DNA of 64,000 bases from Chlamydiales bacterium (GCA_024233515.1 JACKPO010000004.1:1-64000), one strand, 5' to 3'; positions 1 through 8,253 are shown, counted from the stretch's first letter. Notes: generated by a model not told the origin, from the letters alone. Numbers and translations: made by a program.

Positions 1-369
1 ATCTTTTTCATGGGAAGGGAGAAAATAGTGGTAGCGCACTTTTAACTCTTCAAGAGACTCTCGTGATAAAAGACAGGGAATTGGTTTTTTATGGATGAAG
101 GTATAGATACGGAGTTCATCGAGCCCTGCAATATGGTCATAATGGGTGTGAGTGAGAAGGAGTCCGTCTATCCGATCGATTTGATGTTTTAGCGCTTGAG
201 CGCGAAAATCAGGACCACTATCAACCAGATACCGTTTTCCGTTTTCCTCAATTAAGATAGAAGGGCGAAGACGGTTATTTTTGGTATTTGAAGATGTACA
301 CACCCTGCAACTGCACCCAATGTAGGGAATCCCCATCGATCCCCCTGTCCCTAAGAAGAGAACCTTCAC
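1..369 (-). CDS. MBL-fold metallohydrolase (PhnP/YycJ-like), 3' end cut by window edge
   Basis: The first 123 codons of a metallo-beta-lactamase-fold hydrolase. The N-terminus reads VKVLFLGTGGSMGIPYIGC, the usual opening beta strand and glycine turn of the PhnP-like cyclic phosphodiesterase branch. The metal-binding motif HTHYDHIAGLDEL (HxHxDH) lies near residue 75. A CxCxxC cluster (CSCRVC) sits at about residue 20. PhnP-type enzymes often carry an extra zinc site there. The start is GTG at 369-367, which overlaps the TGA of the upstream FAD oxidoreductase as GTGA, so the two are probably translationally coupled. The substrate is unknown. The C-terminal part lies outside the window. Confidence 0.85.
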   Translation of the reverse strand, partial: MKVLFLGTGGSMGIPYIGCSCRVCTSSNTKNNRLRPSILIEENGKRYLVDSGPDFRAQALKHQIDRIDGLLLTHTHYDHIAGLDELRIYTFIHKKPIPCLLSRESLEELKVRYHYFLPSHEKD

Positions 370-1331
370 AAAATCTCCTCCGCCAATTGTTTCCCCAAAA
401 GGGCGTGGTAAAGAAGGCCGCGCGAACCCATCGCAGTGATAACATAAACCCCTTCGCTCATCTGCTTCACAATCGGCTGATATCCTTGGGGAGAAACCAC
501 CCGTATCTCTGAGCGACACTCCTCGACATGAAAAGATCCATAAGAGGGAATAAATCGACTGATCTGACTGAAAATCAAATCGGTTGCTGTCCCCATACAA
601 GGAGCTTCCGTCAGATACTCATGTTCGTAGGTCGACCCTAAGTAACAACGATCCTCTTCTTCCGAAAGAGCAAGATACCCCTTCCCGATCATGCTACTTT
701 CTGGTGAAAAATACTTTGGTTTTTTGCAGACCAATAGTTGTCCCTTATTAAATCTTAAGCCTAAATCTTCTCCCGCTGAAAAAGTGCGAATTCCCGCTCC
801 TGCAGCAAGAATCACCCCATCAAATTCCCCTAACTCATTTAAGGAAACGTTGCGCTTTTCAAAGGTGGCTCCTAAAGACTCACATACCCTCCATAGCCCC
901 TTTAAGTAAAGGGAAGCATGGACCGTGATTCCTGACTTGATGAAAACCCCTGGGAGAAAATGACTTCCTGGAGCAAAACTGTGGCACTTCTCAGCGTCCC
1001 ACCACTCAACATCTGGGCGCCGCTTTGCTAATTTTTGTAGCGCTTTTTCTTGCTTGGGAGTCACTGCAATTTTAAGGATCCCACTCTCCTTGTAAACCTC
1101 TTCTCCTACAAGGTGTAATAGAGCCTTTGTCTCTTCCATTCCTTCCTCTCCCATCCAGGAGGTGCGCGCATTTTCACCGGGGTAGGGATGGAGAAGACCA
1201 GAGGCAACCCCTGAGGCTCCTCCTCCGATTCCTTTTCCATCGAAAAGGGTTACATTGCCTCCCCGTTTGAGGAGATGATATGTCGCGCCAAGGCCAGAAA
1301 ACCCTGCGCCAACCACTGCTATTTTTTTCAC
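366..1331 (-). CDS. FAD-dependent oxidoreductase, DAO/MnmC-like
   Basis: A 321-residue flavoprotein of the D-amino-acid oxidase (DAO) superfamily. The N-terminal dinucleotide-binding motif is VVGAGFSGLGATYHL, followed by an acidic strand end (TLFD). GGGASGVASGLLHPYPG near residue 40 resembles the FAD domain of MnmC, the tRNA-modification oxidase. The C-terminal VITAMGSRGLLYHALLG is the usual second FAD-contacting segment. The MnmC methyltransferase half is absent, so this is a stand-alone oxidase and the substrate cannot be assigned. The ATG overlaps the stop of the upstream membrane-protein gene by 4 bases, and its own stop overlaps the downstream MBL gene, giving a three-gene operon. Confidence 0.85.
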   Translation of the reverse strand: MKKIAVVGAGFSGLGATYHLLKRGGNVTLFDGKGIGGGASGVASGLLHPYPGENARTSWMGEEGMEETKALLHLVGEEVYKESGILKIAVTPKQEKALQKLAKRRPDVEWWDAEKCHSFAPGSHFLPGVFIKSGITVHASLYLKGLWRVCESLGATFEKRNVSLNELGEFDGVILAAGAGIRTFSAGEDLGLRFNKGQLLVCKKPKYFSPESSMIGKGYLALSEEEDRCYLGSTYEHEYLTEAPCMGTATDLIFSQISRFIPSYGSFHVEECRSEIRVVSPQGYQPIVKQMSEGVYVITAMGSRGLLYHALLGKQLAEEIL

Positions 1332-2155
1332 ACTTGAGCTGGTTTTGCTTTCTTTTGCAGTAGAGCATAACTCTCCACGGCAAAATTAAAAAAGAAAAGA
1401 ATTCCTGGGGTGAGCATTGCACAGAAAGGGATCATGACAAAAAACCATTGAAGAGCGACAGCAAGCGTCTCCGTTTTGATAAAAAAGTTGACGCCAGTCA
1501 AGAAAGCCGCCAGAGAAAGGATGCCAACTCCCAGAAGGAGAGGGATCAGCCCCATTACAAAAAGGGCAATATTTGAAAAAAGATTTTCACGAAATCGGCT
1601 GTAAATTTCTTCAGCAAGTTTAAGTTTTAACTTTGATTTCAGTGCAATATGCGGCGTTGCGAAAAAGAGAAGGAGGAAGTTAAAGAAGGAAAGGAGCAAT
1701 GAGCCTAAGACTAAGAGGAAGGGACCAAAAGAGAGGATCACCCCTAAAACATCCCCCAGAGCAGGGATTTCTTTAAGAAGATAAAAGACCCCCATAAGCA
1801 TCCAAAGAAAAAGGTAGGCCAAAAGAAGAGGGAGGGTTAAGTAAGAGACCCCAATTAAGAGTTCCCACGACTGAGCTAGAATCTTCTTAAAACTGAGCGG
1901 AATCATTTTCACTTCATGGTGATACACCCTAGCAAGAACAACCCCTGCCGCCAGTAATAGCCCTGACGATAAAAAGATCGGAAGAAACGTTAAACTCAAA
2001 ACAACCCATTGTCCTGAGCCAACAGCAAGGGCGCGGCAGAAGACAAGCATGAGCCCACAAATCACAAGAACAGGAAACATAAAGAGGAGCTTTTTCTTCG
2101 AAAAGGAAAAACGGAGGGCGCGGTTAAAGATGTGTTCTAGTTCTTCAAATGTCAT
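1328..2155 (-). CDS. Polytopic membrane protein, function unknown
   Basis: 275 residues with about six hydrophobic stretches (for example LLFMFPVLVICGLMLVFCRA near residue 25, then pairs near 60, 95-125, 140-165 and 200-250). No catalytic motif is visible. The layout resembles the small uncharacterised membrane proteins common in Chlamydiae. It is the first gene of a minus-strand operon with the FAD oxidoreductase and the MBL hydrolase (ATGA overlap at 1328-1331). About 40 bases upstream lies the left end of palindromic element A1, so any promoter must be in the short AT-rich gap or in the element. Confidence 0.75.
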   Translation of the reverse strand: MTFEELEHIFNRALRFSFSKKKLLFMFPVLVICGLMLVFCRALAVGSGQWVVLSLTFLPIFLSSGLLLAAGVVLARVYHHEVKMIPLSFKKILAQSWELLIGVSYLTLPLLLAYLFLWMLMGVFYLLKEIPALGDVLGVILSFGPFLLVLGSLLLSFFNFLLLFFATPHIALKSKLKLKLAEEIYSRFRENLFSNIALFVMGLIPLLLGVGILSLAAFLTGVNFFIKTETLAVALQWFFVMIPFCAMLTPGILFFFNFAVESYALLQKKAKPAQV

Positions 2156-2195
2156 GGAACCAATTCTAACAAGATCATAAGAATTAATTCAATTC

Positions 2196-2360
2196 TATAC
2201 CTAACATGATTCAAAAGTTGGTTTTTGGCTGCGCCTGCTTTGCAGCAAATTTCTTGCCTTCACCCTCCGCCTTGTGCTCGCACAATGGTCGCTCGCTCCA
2301 GGAAAAAAATTTGCGCTGCCGCCTTGCCAAATTCCCAACTTTTGAATCATGTTAGGTATA
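2196..2360. repeat. 165-bp palindromic element, family A copy 1 (MITE-like)
   Basis: Ends are perfect 26-base inverted repeats (2196-2221 and 2335-2360), beginning TATACCTAACATGATTC. The interior arms are also partly complementary, so the whole element can fold as one long hairpin. Related copies lie at 39366-39529 (opposite orientation) and 59796-59951. No transposase is encoded. The right end supplies the TGA stop of the Memo-like gene (2347-2349). Short translated frames inside it recur only because the DNA recurs. Confidence 0.85.
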
Positions 2361-3228
2361 CAAGTGCTGTTGCAACCCAACTTGGATCGACATCTCCCTC
2401 AAAATTCCCTGAAGTATCGACCAATTTTAGATCCAGTATTGTCGCCTTTTGGGGTCCCTTAAGATAGCGAAGGGTCGAAAGAGAATCTTTTCCATCACTT
2501 TTGATCACATAGGTATGACCTAAAAATGCAGCATAGTGCCCTTCTCTTAAGATCCGAAACCCCTTAAGAATTCCTCCTCTTGCCATCTCCATCGCCTCGT
2601 TCCCCATGGGCAAAGACTCATCTCGATTCATCCGATAAGCAAGCCCATGATGGGCTAAATCTCCCGTTGCAACGACAACACTGTCTCGCGTGAGACGCTC
2701 AAGCTCTTCCATTCCAGGGAGGGATTCTGGAGAGGAATTGACAAACGAGGGATACCGTACCACAAGACGGGGAGAGCGTCCTCCTCTTCGTCTGATCTCA
2801 GCATTCCAAAGAATCAGGAAAGGGAGAAGCGAAAACTCTCCTTCCACACGGTCAAAAACTCCCCGGAAAGGATTGAGGGAAAGGTCCTCCCCTTGAAATT
2901 CCCACCGCCTTACCTCCTTTTTTTCCGGAGATAAGCAGTGATCGACACCAAGAACGAGCACCTGATCGGTCCCACTATCCAAACATCCATGAACTGCAGC
3001 TGCAATCTGCTCGCCACATCTTCTCAAAAAGGCATGAGGAAAAATAACAGATCCCCCTTCTTTTAAACTCCCCGACACGTCCCACTTCCTCCCTGCATCC
3101 AGGATGGAATGGAGTCCCCTTTCCCCTAGTTCCTCAGCCTCTTTCTGAAACAGAGATAGGAAGCTTTCTTTCATTACCGACATCGTCATGCCAAAGGACC
3201 TTAACATTCCTCTCCATTTCTTCCCCAC
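2347..3228 (-). CDS. Memo-like (AmmeMemoRadiSam protein B) family protein
   Basis: 293 residues related to the MEMO1 family, which has the fold of class III extradiol dioxygenases. The visible support is the strand VVVATGDLAHHGLAY near residue 190, matching the conserved 'SSDLSHY' metal-site region, the segment ILREGHYAAFLGHT, and a C-terminus DPSWVATALVY like the family's closing strand. The bacterial AMMECR1 and radical-SAM partners are not in the window, so the role is unclear. The final codons and the TGA come from the terminal repeat of element A1, which suggests the element inserted at or near the gene's 3' end. The N-terminal start is uncertain; Met14 or Met19 are alternatives. Confidence 0.65.
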   Translation of the reverse strand: MGKKWRGMLRSFGMTMSVMKESFLSLFQKEAEELGERGLHSILDAGRKWDVSGSLKEGGSVIFPHAFLRRCGEQIAAAVHGCLDSGTDQVLVLGVDHCLSPEKKEVRRWEFQGEDLSLNPFRGVFDRVEGEFSLLPFLILWNAEIRRRGGRSPRLVVRYPSFVNSSPESLPGMEELERLTRDSVVVATGDLAHHGLAYRMNRDESLPMGNEAMEMARGGILKGFRILREGHYAAFLGHTYVIKSDGKDSLSTLRYLKGPQKATILDLKLVDTSGNFEGDVDPSWVATALVYLT

Positions 3229-3259
3229 TGTAATTTTTACGCAATTTGCCCACCCCTAG

Positions 3260-3423
3260 GTTCGAGGTAGGTGGGGCAGGACATGGAAGATGCGATGTGC
3301 AGCCACCTCAGATGTGGATTAAATTGACGATCCCATAGCCCCAAGCTACGGGTGAGGAAATTTCATCCGCAGATGAGGTGGCTCCACAAGCAGATTCCAT
3401 TAACTGGCCCACCTATCTCGAAC
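3260..3423. repeat. 164-bp palindromic element, family C (single copy here)
   Basis: Outer arms starting GTTCGAGGTAGGTGGG and ending CCCACCTATCTCGAAC are complementary at about 17 of 19 positions. The inner arms are also complementary, around AGCCACCTCA and TGAGGTGGCT. The whole segment can form one long imperfect hairpin. Its length almost equals that of families A and B (165 bp), but the sequence is unrelated. It lies in the 760-base gap between the Memo-like gene and gltA. Confidence 0.6.
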
Positions 3424-3432
3424 AAAAAAAAA

Positions 3433-3461
3433 GTCAGCCGGACCCGAAGGTCCGGACTGAC
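3433..3461 (-). terminator. Strong rho-independent terminator with UUCG loop (minus strand)
   Basis: Read on the minus strand, GTCAGTCCGGACC is followed by the loop TTCG and the complementary arm GGTCCGGCTGAC, with one bulge, then an uninterrupted T run (3424-3432). The C(UUCG)G tetraloop is exceptionally stable. It would end transcription of the candidate RNA at 3433-3884 or read-through from gltA. Confidence 0.85.
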
Positions 3462-3884
3462 ACCAAAAAAAGGGAAGGTACAAAAAGGCTTTTTGATGAT
3501 CTTTTGATCATCAACAAATGAAAATTAGTGTCTGGACCATTGGAGACAAAGTGCCTGAAATAGCACTTTTGTGATGTGAATGCCCCCAAGAGTCATTCCG
3601 CGCAATTTTTCACATCTGAAAATCTCTCAATTTTTTGGAGGGAGGTTATGATGGAGAGCGGAGGCAACTTAGAAGAGTTGCTGTAGCTCGAATCATAAGC
3701 TCGAACAAAAAAGGAGAAATTTTCTGACTAAAAAATGTGTGGTTTGACTCGATTAAACCCCTAATTCACACATGTTAACAATCAAAAAAATTTCGCCAGC
3801 ATCCAAACTTGGATTCTGTCTGCACTTTTTTGTTATTAACCACGTATTATACTTAGAAGTTTATTACAAGGGTAGCATCCCTTG
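3433..3884 (-). ncRNA. Candidate structured non-coding RNA, about 450 nt
   Basis: No ORF of useful length lies here, yet the segment has a good promoter at one end and a very strong terminator at the other, both on the minus strand. In between are several hairpins on that strand: ACAAGGG/CCCTTGT near the 5' end, ATGTGT...GGTTT/AAACC...ACACAT at 3735-3776, GCAACT/AGTTGC near 3670, and AAAGTGC/GCACTTT near 3560. I looked for RNase P, tmRNA, 6S and SRP signatures and did not recognise any. It could instead be a long gltA 3' region. The exact 5' end is inferred from the -10 box. Confidence 0.4.
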
Positions 3885-3890
3885 TACGTA

Positions 3891-3918
3891 ATTATAGCAT
3901 ACAGCGATTTAATGTTAA
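3891..3918 (-). promoter_or_regulatory. Sigma-70-type promoter for the candidate RNA
   Basis: On the minus strand TTAACA (3918-3913) and TATAAT (3896-3891) are separated by 16 bases. The -10 box is preceded by TGC, giving an extended -10. A second TATAAT occurs at 3851-3846 without a clear -35 box. Between them lies the palindrome ACAAGGG-N6-CCCTTGT (3866-3885), which could be an operator or the first hairpin of the RNA. Confidence 0.5.
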
Positions 3919-3987
3919 CTATTTTATTTAAAAAAGTTTCGTAAGTAGCTTATTTCAAACAAGTTAAATCTTTAAATAATCTTAATA

Positions 3988-5142
3988 TTAAGATCCTTTA
4001 AAGAGGTATTTGGGTCTCACGATCGGGGTCCCCTTTCCTCCTCTCGCCTCAAGTCGCTCATAAACGATCTGAATGGCAATTCCTACAGAGCGAGAGAGGC
4101 CGAATAGGACCGTATAGTACTCAGGATAAGGGAATCCTGCAGCGGAGAGGATCGTTCCAGACATCGCATCGACGTTGGGGTAGGGATCTGAGATTTTGGG
4201 GTTCTCCTTTAAAACCTTCGGACCCACCTCCCTTAAGTGCATGGCAACCTTTACAAGGGGATCTTCAGGGAAGTGCTTTTCAGCATATTTATAGAAGATG
4301 GTCGCCCGAGCATCTTCTGCCCTGAGAACAGCATGGCCGAACCCAAAGATAAGGTCCTTATTATCAATCCGTTTTCTGAGGAGCGCCTCGACATCGGCTC
4401 CAGAAGGATTATCACCCAGCTGATGATGAATACTTTTCACAAAGGTCAGGCAATCCTGATTTGCTTTCCCGTGGCGAGGACCCGCTAAAGCGCACATCGC
4501 CCCACAAATCGAACCGTACATCTCTTCAAGACCTGAAGCGATCGCTTTTCCGACAAAGGCTGAGAGGTTTCCTCCCCCATGATCATAGTGGAGGATATTA
4601 AAGAGGCGGAAGACTTCTGCAAGGTGGTCAGGGCTTCCATTGGGCATTTTCAACATCGCCGCAAAACGTTCCATATATCCTAAGCTAGGATTTGGTAAAG
4701 GCGCTGTCCCCCAACCTGCATGATGGTTGATCACAGAAGCAACAAGATGAGGAAGCTTCGCAATCAGGTTTAGACAATCTTCTCGGTAATCCCCTTGCCC
4801 CTCAAGCATCCCCAAGACAAGCAGTGCTGCATTGAAGAGCTTCATCGGATGTCCCTGTCGAGGGAGAGACTCAATATGTTTAATCACAGCACTAGAACAT
4901 TGCCCCCGTTTCTTTAGCTCAGCGCTAAAGGCTTCGACCTCACTAGATCCTCCCTCTTTGCCATGCATCAGCAAGTAGAGGACCCGCTCGGGCTCCCAAG
5001 TGTAGAGCTCTGAAATAGGCCGTCCTCGATAAAATAGCCCCTTCATCGGATCGACAGAAGAGGTGACACAATACCCTACGGGGAAGCCACGCATTCCTGT
5101 CTCAAGTTGCTCTTTTGTGATTTCAAAAAGGACATCAGACAT
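3988..5142 (-). CDS. gltA: Citrate synthase
   Basis: 384 residues. The enzyme condenses oxaloacetate and acetyl-CoA at the entry of the TCA cycle. The three catalytic residues are visible: His224 in GPRHGKANQD, His270 in GFGHAVLR and Asp325 in PYPNVDAMSG. The substrate-loop segment HYDHGGGNLSAF is at about 185-196, and the C-terminal CoA/arginine region is LSRSVGIAIQIVYERLEAR. The length and the HGKAN-type motif resemble the short bacterial and mitochondrial-like forms rather than the long E. coli type. It follows mdh after only 6 bases, so oxaloacetate is made and used by adjacent gene products. The members of the genus Chlamydia lack citrate synthase, so its presence fits an environmental chlamydia. 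Confidence 0.95.
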   Translation of the reverse strand: MSDVLFEITKEQLETGMRGFPVGYCVTSSVDPMKGLFYRGRPISELYTWEPERVLYLLMHGKEGGSSEVEAFSAELKKRGQCSSAVIKHIESLPRQGHPMKLFNAALLVLGMLEGQGDYREDCLNLIAKLPHLVASVINHHAGWGTAPLPNPSLGYMERFAAMLKMPNGSPDHLAEVFRLFNILHYDHGGGNLSAFVGKAIASGLEEMYGSICGAMCALAGPRHGKANQDCLTFVKSIHHQLGDNPSGADVEALLRKRIDNKDLIFGFGHAVLRAEDARATIFYKYAEKHFPEDPLVKVAMHLREVGPKVLKENPKISDPYPNVDAMSGTILSAAGFPYPEYYTVLFGLSRSVGIAIQIVYERLEARGGKGTPIVRPKYLFKGS

Positions 5143-5148
5143 TTTAAC

Positions 5149-6123
5149 CTAACCTAGTAAGTGTTTTACAGCATCTCGTTCTTCTAGCAGCTCTTTCTCT
5201 GTTGCCGCAAGCTTTTCTTTCAAAAAAGGATCGATTTCAAACCCCTTCACAATCTCGACCTTTCCGGGACTTGCCATCTTGCAAGGGAATGAAAAGATCA
5301 GCCCCTCTTGCATTCCATAAGGGTTTCCATCAGAACAAACGCAGGAAGAAAACGAAGATCCCCCTCGATAAAGGGAGTGAATGCCATCTAAGATGGCGTT
5401 AGCGGCCGAAGCCGCAGAGGATTTACCGCGCGCCGCAATGACCGCTGCTCCCCGTTTTTGAACTGTTTCGAAAAATTCACCTTCGAGCCACTTTCTGTCA
5501 GAGATGACCTCGGTCACCTTTTTTCCATCGATACGCGCATTGACAAAGTCGGGGACCTGCGTTGCAGAATGATTTCCCCAAATGATAACATTTTGAACGG
5601 CATCAACAGAAACGCCCGATTTTTTTGCCAGCTGATACTGCGCCCGATTTTGATCGAGTCGTGTCATCGCATGAAAGTTTTCTCGAGGAAGATCGGGAGC
5701 ATTGTGCATCGCAATGAGACAGTTCGTGTTGCAAGGATTCCCCACAACAAACACTAAGGCATCTTTCTTTGCAGCCTTGTTTAGCGCCCTTCCTTGACCC
5801 ACAAAGATCTTTCCATTTTCGGTAAGGAGATCTTTACGCTCCATTCCAGGACCACGCGGCTTTGATCCCACGAGAATTGCAACATTAACATCGCCAAAAA
5901 TCTCTTCAGGATCGCTTCCAATCTTCACCTCTTTCAGGTGGGGAAACCCGCAATCCTCGAGCTCCATGACAACGCCATTCAAACTCTCAACATGATCAGG
6001 AACTTCTAGAATATGAAGAGCAATCGGCTCCTCTTTTCCAAACAACTCTCCACTTGCAATCCGAAAAAGGAGGCTATACGCAATCTGTCCTCCTCCCCCT
6101 GTTACGGCAATCCGTTTAACCAT
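5149..6123 (-). CDS. mdh: Malate dehydrogenase
   Basis: 324 residues, NAD-dependent oxidation of malate to oxaloacetate. The N-terminal Rossmann motif is VTGGGGQIAYSLL. The substrate-binding arginines are in KPRGPGMERKDLL (Arg90, Arg96), the relay Asp157 is in TRLDQNRAQ, and the catalytic His185 is in IWGNHSATQVPD. This is the cytosolic-type (group 2) MDH found in Chlamydiae. It is the first gene of a probable mdh-gltA operon on the minus strand with a 6-base spacer. Confidence 0.96.
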   Translation of the reverse strand: MVKRIAVTGGGGQIAYSLLFRIASGELFGKEEPIALHILEVPDHVESLNGVVMELEDCGFPHLKEVKIGSDPEEIFGDVNVAILVGSKPRGPGMERKDLLTENGKIFVGQGRALNKAAKKDALVFVVGNPCNTNCLIAMHNAPDLPRENFHAMTRLDQNRAQYQLAKKSGVSVDAVQNVIIWGNHSATQVPDFVNARIDGKKVTEVISDRKWLEGEFFETVQKRGAAVIAARGKSSAASAANAILDGIHSLYRGGSSFSSCVCSDGNPYGMQEGLIFSFPCKMASPGKVEIVKGFEIDPFLKEKLAATEKELLEERDAVKHLLG

Positions 6124-6197
6124 TTTTCACTCCTGGTGTCAAACAGGTCATTTAAAGGGATACCCTTTACTTTTTCAAGAGAAAGTTTACCAATACC

Positions 6198-7007
6198 TTA
6201 TTTTTTAAGAGCAATGACAACAAAAATTCCCTCAATGAATAGAATGAAATTACGAAAGGGTGGAGAGATAGAAAACCCATAACTATTCAGTCGATTCGCC
6301 GTGGTGTACTTAATAAATAAGTCCACTAGAACAGTCACCTTTCGCATTGTGTTACGCGTAGCATCATCCAATCTATTTGTAGCTTCCACGACTCGAAGCA
6401 GTAATTCATCAACGCTCATATAAGCTAATTGTGAAAGAACTGTCCAAGAGAACACCTCCATTAAAGGGGGCGTTTGATAACTCCCAGTAAATTTTCGAAA
6501 AAGATTCCCAATACCAACTTTTTCAGTAAGCCATATCCTTGCCGTAATCCATGCTCCTGGCAACAGGAGGGCTCCTAGCTCCCCTAGAAAATTAGACCCT
6601 TTGGTGTTTCCGCTGCCGAAAGAATTCAAAGCATAGATATAGGCCATCTGGTAAATAAATCCTCGATGGATTGGCATCCCACGCTTCGCGATTGCTTCGG
6701 CTCCTTTGATAAAAACATAGGTCTTCACCGACGTCATGAATAGTCGGTAAATCAAATCCTTTGCAGCCCCAGAAGGTCTATAGGGTTCAGCCAAATTTGA
6801 TACGCATTCAAGACCAAGCACCGGAACTCCTAATAAAGCAGCGGCTTTGAAGGAGGGAGCTACATAGGTTGGATCAAACCGTCGAATCACCTCCACAAAA
6901 TTGAACCGATTTTGAAGATAGGCAACAGATCCCGTGGTGAGCGCCATGACTCCTGCATAATAGGTGCCACTTAGAGCTGCTTGTTGAAAATTAATATTTT
7001 GAACCAT
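6198..7007 (-). CDS. Membrane-associated protein of unknown function
   Basis: 269 residues with hydrophobic segments near 12-30 (AALSGTYYAGVMALTTGSVA), 50-65, 130-150 and at the C-terminus (FILFIEGIFVVIALKK). I recognise no family. The composition and the paired hydrophobic segments resemble the lineage-restricted membrane proteins of Chlamydiae, several of which occur in this window. The gene stands alone between mdh (75 bases away) and the right-facing purU region. Its upstream side abuts palindromic element B1. Confidence 0.6.
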   Translation of the reverse strand: MVQNINFQQAALSGTYYAGVMALTTGSVAYLQNRFNFVEVIRRFDPTYVAPSFKAAALLGVPVLGLECVSNLAEPYRPSGAAKDLIYRLFMTSVKTYVFIKGAEAIAKRGMPIHRGFIYQMAYIYALNSFGSGNTKGSNFLGELGALLLPGAWITARIWLTEKVGIGNLFRKFTGSYQTPPLMEVFSWTVLSQLAYMSVDELLLRVVEATNRLDDATRNTMRKVTVLVDLFIKYTTANRLNSYGFSISPPFRNFILFIEGIFVVIALKK

Positions 7008-7073
7008 GCATTTCCCCTGAGTTGTCTTGATTTCGCAGAATTATGTGGTTCTCGATCAAATTTTTCAAGAAAA

Positions 7074-7238
7074 TATAGCTGAATTAGCTTGAAATAGTAA
7101 TAATTGGACAGAAGATTTTCATTGAAAATGAAGCGCGGAGAGCGAAGCTGGCTTCGTGTAAGCCAGCAAGATCGAGCGTAAAATTTTCGGTGAAAAGATC
7201 TGGATGAATTGTTACTATTTTAAACTACTTTAGCTATA
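7074..7238. repeat. 165-bp palindromic element, family B copy 1
   Basis: The left arm begins TATAGCTGAATTAG and the right arm ends CTACTTTAGCTATA. The arms are complementary along almost the whole element, with a central GAAGCTGGCTTC/TAAGCCAGC region. The second copy, exactly 165 bp and inverted, is at 35962-36126. No coding capacity. The final TATA plus two flanking bases forms a TATAAT box just ahead of purU. Confidence 0.85.
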
Positions 7239-7240
7239 AT
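7235..7240 (+). promoter_or_regulatory. Possible -10 box for purU formed at the element B1 end
   Basis: TATAAT at 7235-7240 spans the right boundary of element B1 (TATA from the element, AT from the flank). No good -35 box is visible at the standard spacing. A start site near 7247 would leave a leader of about 30 bases before ATG 7280. Confidence 0.35.
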
Positions 7241-7279
7241 ACAGTGCAGGAAATCTTTAACTGGGGTATGATGTCCCTT

Positions 7280-8134
7280 ATGGATAAAAAAGATTATATC
7301 TTAAATCTCTCATGCGCAGATCAGGTGGGTATCGTGGCGGCCGTCACGGGCGCTATGGCAGGAATGGGGCTCTTTATTCTAGAGCTTTCTCAGTTTAGCG
7401 ACCCTTCCACCCAGCAATTTTTCATACGGATCCATTTTGAGACGACAAAAAAAATCTCAGAGAATGAAATCCTGGAACATTTAGAGCTTGTCGCTAAACG
7501 GTTCGAGATGAGTTACACCTTGCATGACACCGATTTCCGTCCAAAAGTGATTTTAATGGTCTCAAAGCATAGTCACTGCTTAAACGATCTGCTTCACCGA
7601 TGGTCGAGTAAAACACTTCCAGTAGACATTGCAGCGGTCGTTTCCAATCACGAAGATCTAAAGATGATGGCCTCCTGGTACAAAGTCCCTTTCCATTACA
7701 TGCCTATCGCACCCGATAACAAATTGAAGCAGGAAGCAAACCTCATAAAGCTCATCGAACAGGAAGAGGTTGACCTTGTTGTTCTTGCGCGGTACATGCA
7801 GATCTTAACCGATGGCCTTTGCCAGAAAATGTCCGGGCGCATTATCAATATTCATCATTCGTTCCTCCCCAGTTTTAAAGGAGCCAAACCTTACCATCAA
7901 GCTTATGACCGCGGAGTGAAAATCATCGGAGCAACGGCCCACTACGTCACCGCTGATCTTGATGAAGGACCCATCATCGATCAAGAGGTCAAACGGGTCC
8001 GTCATGACCAACTCCCTAATGAGCTTGTCCGCCTCGGTCAAGATGTCGAGTGTCAGGTTCTTGCGCGCGCCGTGAAGTGGCACTGTGAGCAGCGGGTCAT
8101 CTTAAACGGCAACAAAACAGTTGTCTTCAACTAG
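7280..8134 (+). CDS. purU: Formyltetrahydrofolate deformylase
   Basis: Hydrolyses 10-formyl-THF to formate and THF, balancing the one-carbon pool. An N-terminal ACT domain (YILNLSCADQVGIVAAVTGA, residues 4-80) precedes a formyltransferase-fold catalytic domain. The catalytic region contains NIHHSFLPSFKGAKPY (Asn and His) and ATAHYVTADLDEGPIIDQ (Asp), the N-H-D triad of the family. The reading frame is open back to a GTG at 7244, but the family normally starts with Met-x-x-x followed directly by the ACT strand, so I chose ATG 7280 (ATGs at 7268 and 7271 are alternatives). A stand-alone gene behind element B1. Confidence 0.88.
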   Translation: MDKKDYILNLSCADQVGIVAAVTGAMAGMGLFILELSQFSDPSTQQFFIRIHFETTKKISENEILEHLELVAKRFEMSYTLHDTDFRPKVILMVSKHSHCLNDLLHRWSSKTLPVDIAAVVSNHEDLKMMASWYKVPFHYMPIAPDNKLKQEANLIKLIEQEEVDLVVLARYMQILTDGLCQKMSGRIINIHHSFLPSFKGAKPYHQAYDRGVKIIGATAHYVTADLDEGPIIDQEVKRVRHDQLPNELVRLGQDVECQVLARAVKWHCEQRVILNGNKTVVFN

Positions 8135-8253
8135 GGCGTGTCATCAAAAGAAGATTTGAAGAGGCACAACATCGACGGGAAGAGCGCGTTAGATTTAAAA
8201 AAAATCCTAAAAGGGGTTCTCAATAACCTCGCAATGCCCTATAATCGTGGGGC

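Noticed and set aside
2225..2467. Frame reading MVARSRKKICAAALPNSQLL, found again near 39322-39519
   Set aside because: It is conserved only because repeat element A is conserved. It runs out of the element in different frames and has no ribosome site.
3648..3686. A 12-codon frame (MMESGGNLEELL) with a strong GGAGGGAGG site, plus strand
   Set aside because: It lies antisense inside the candidate RNA. The purine-rich run is probably part of the RNA fold. A leader peptide cannot be excluded, but no gene follows it.
3433..3884. Possible RNase P RNA, tmRNA, 6S or SRP RNA
   Set aside because: I did not find the expected conserved blocks (for example the GAAAGTCC and ACAGAAA regions of RNase P, a tRNA-like end for tmRNA, or the GGAAGGA loop of SRP RNA) on either strand.
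7244..7279. GTG 7244 as the purU start
   Set aside because: The start falls only a few bases after the predicted transcription start, and the extra residues do not belong to the ACT domain.
8241..8253. Leaderless transcript for the BolA gene (TATAAT 8241-8246)
   Set aside because: The box is real, but a start site so close to the ATG is speculative and the -35 (TTCTCA) is weak. Transcription from further upstream is equally likely.
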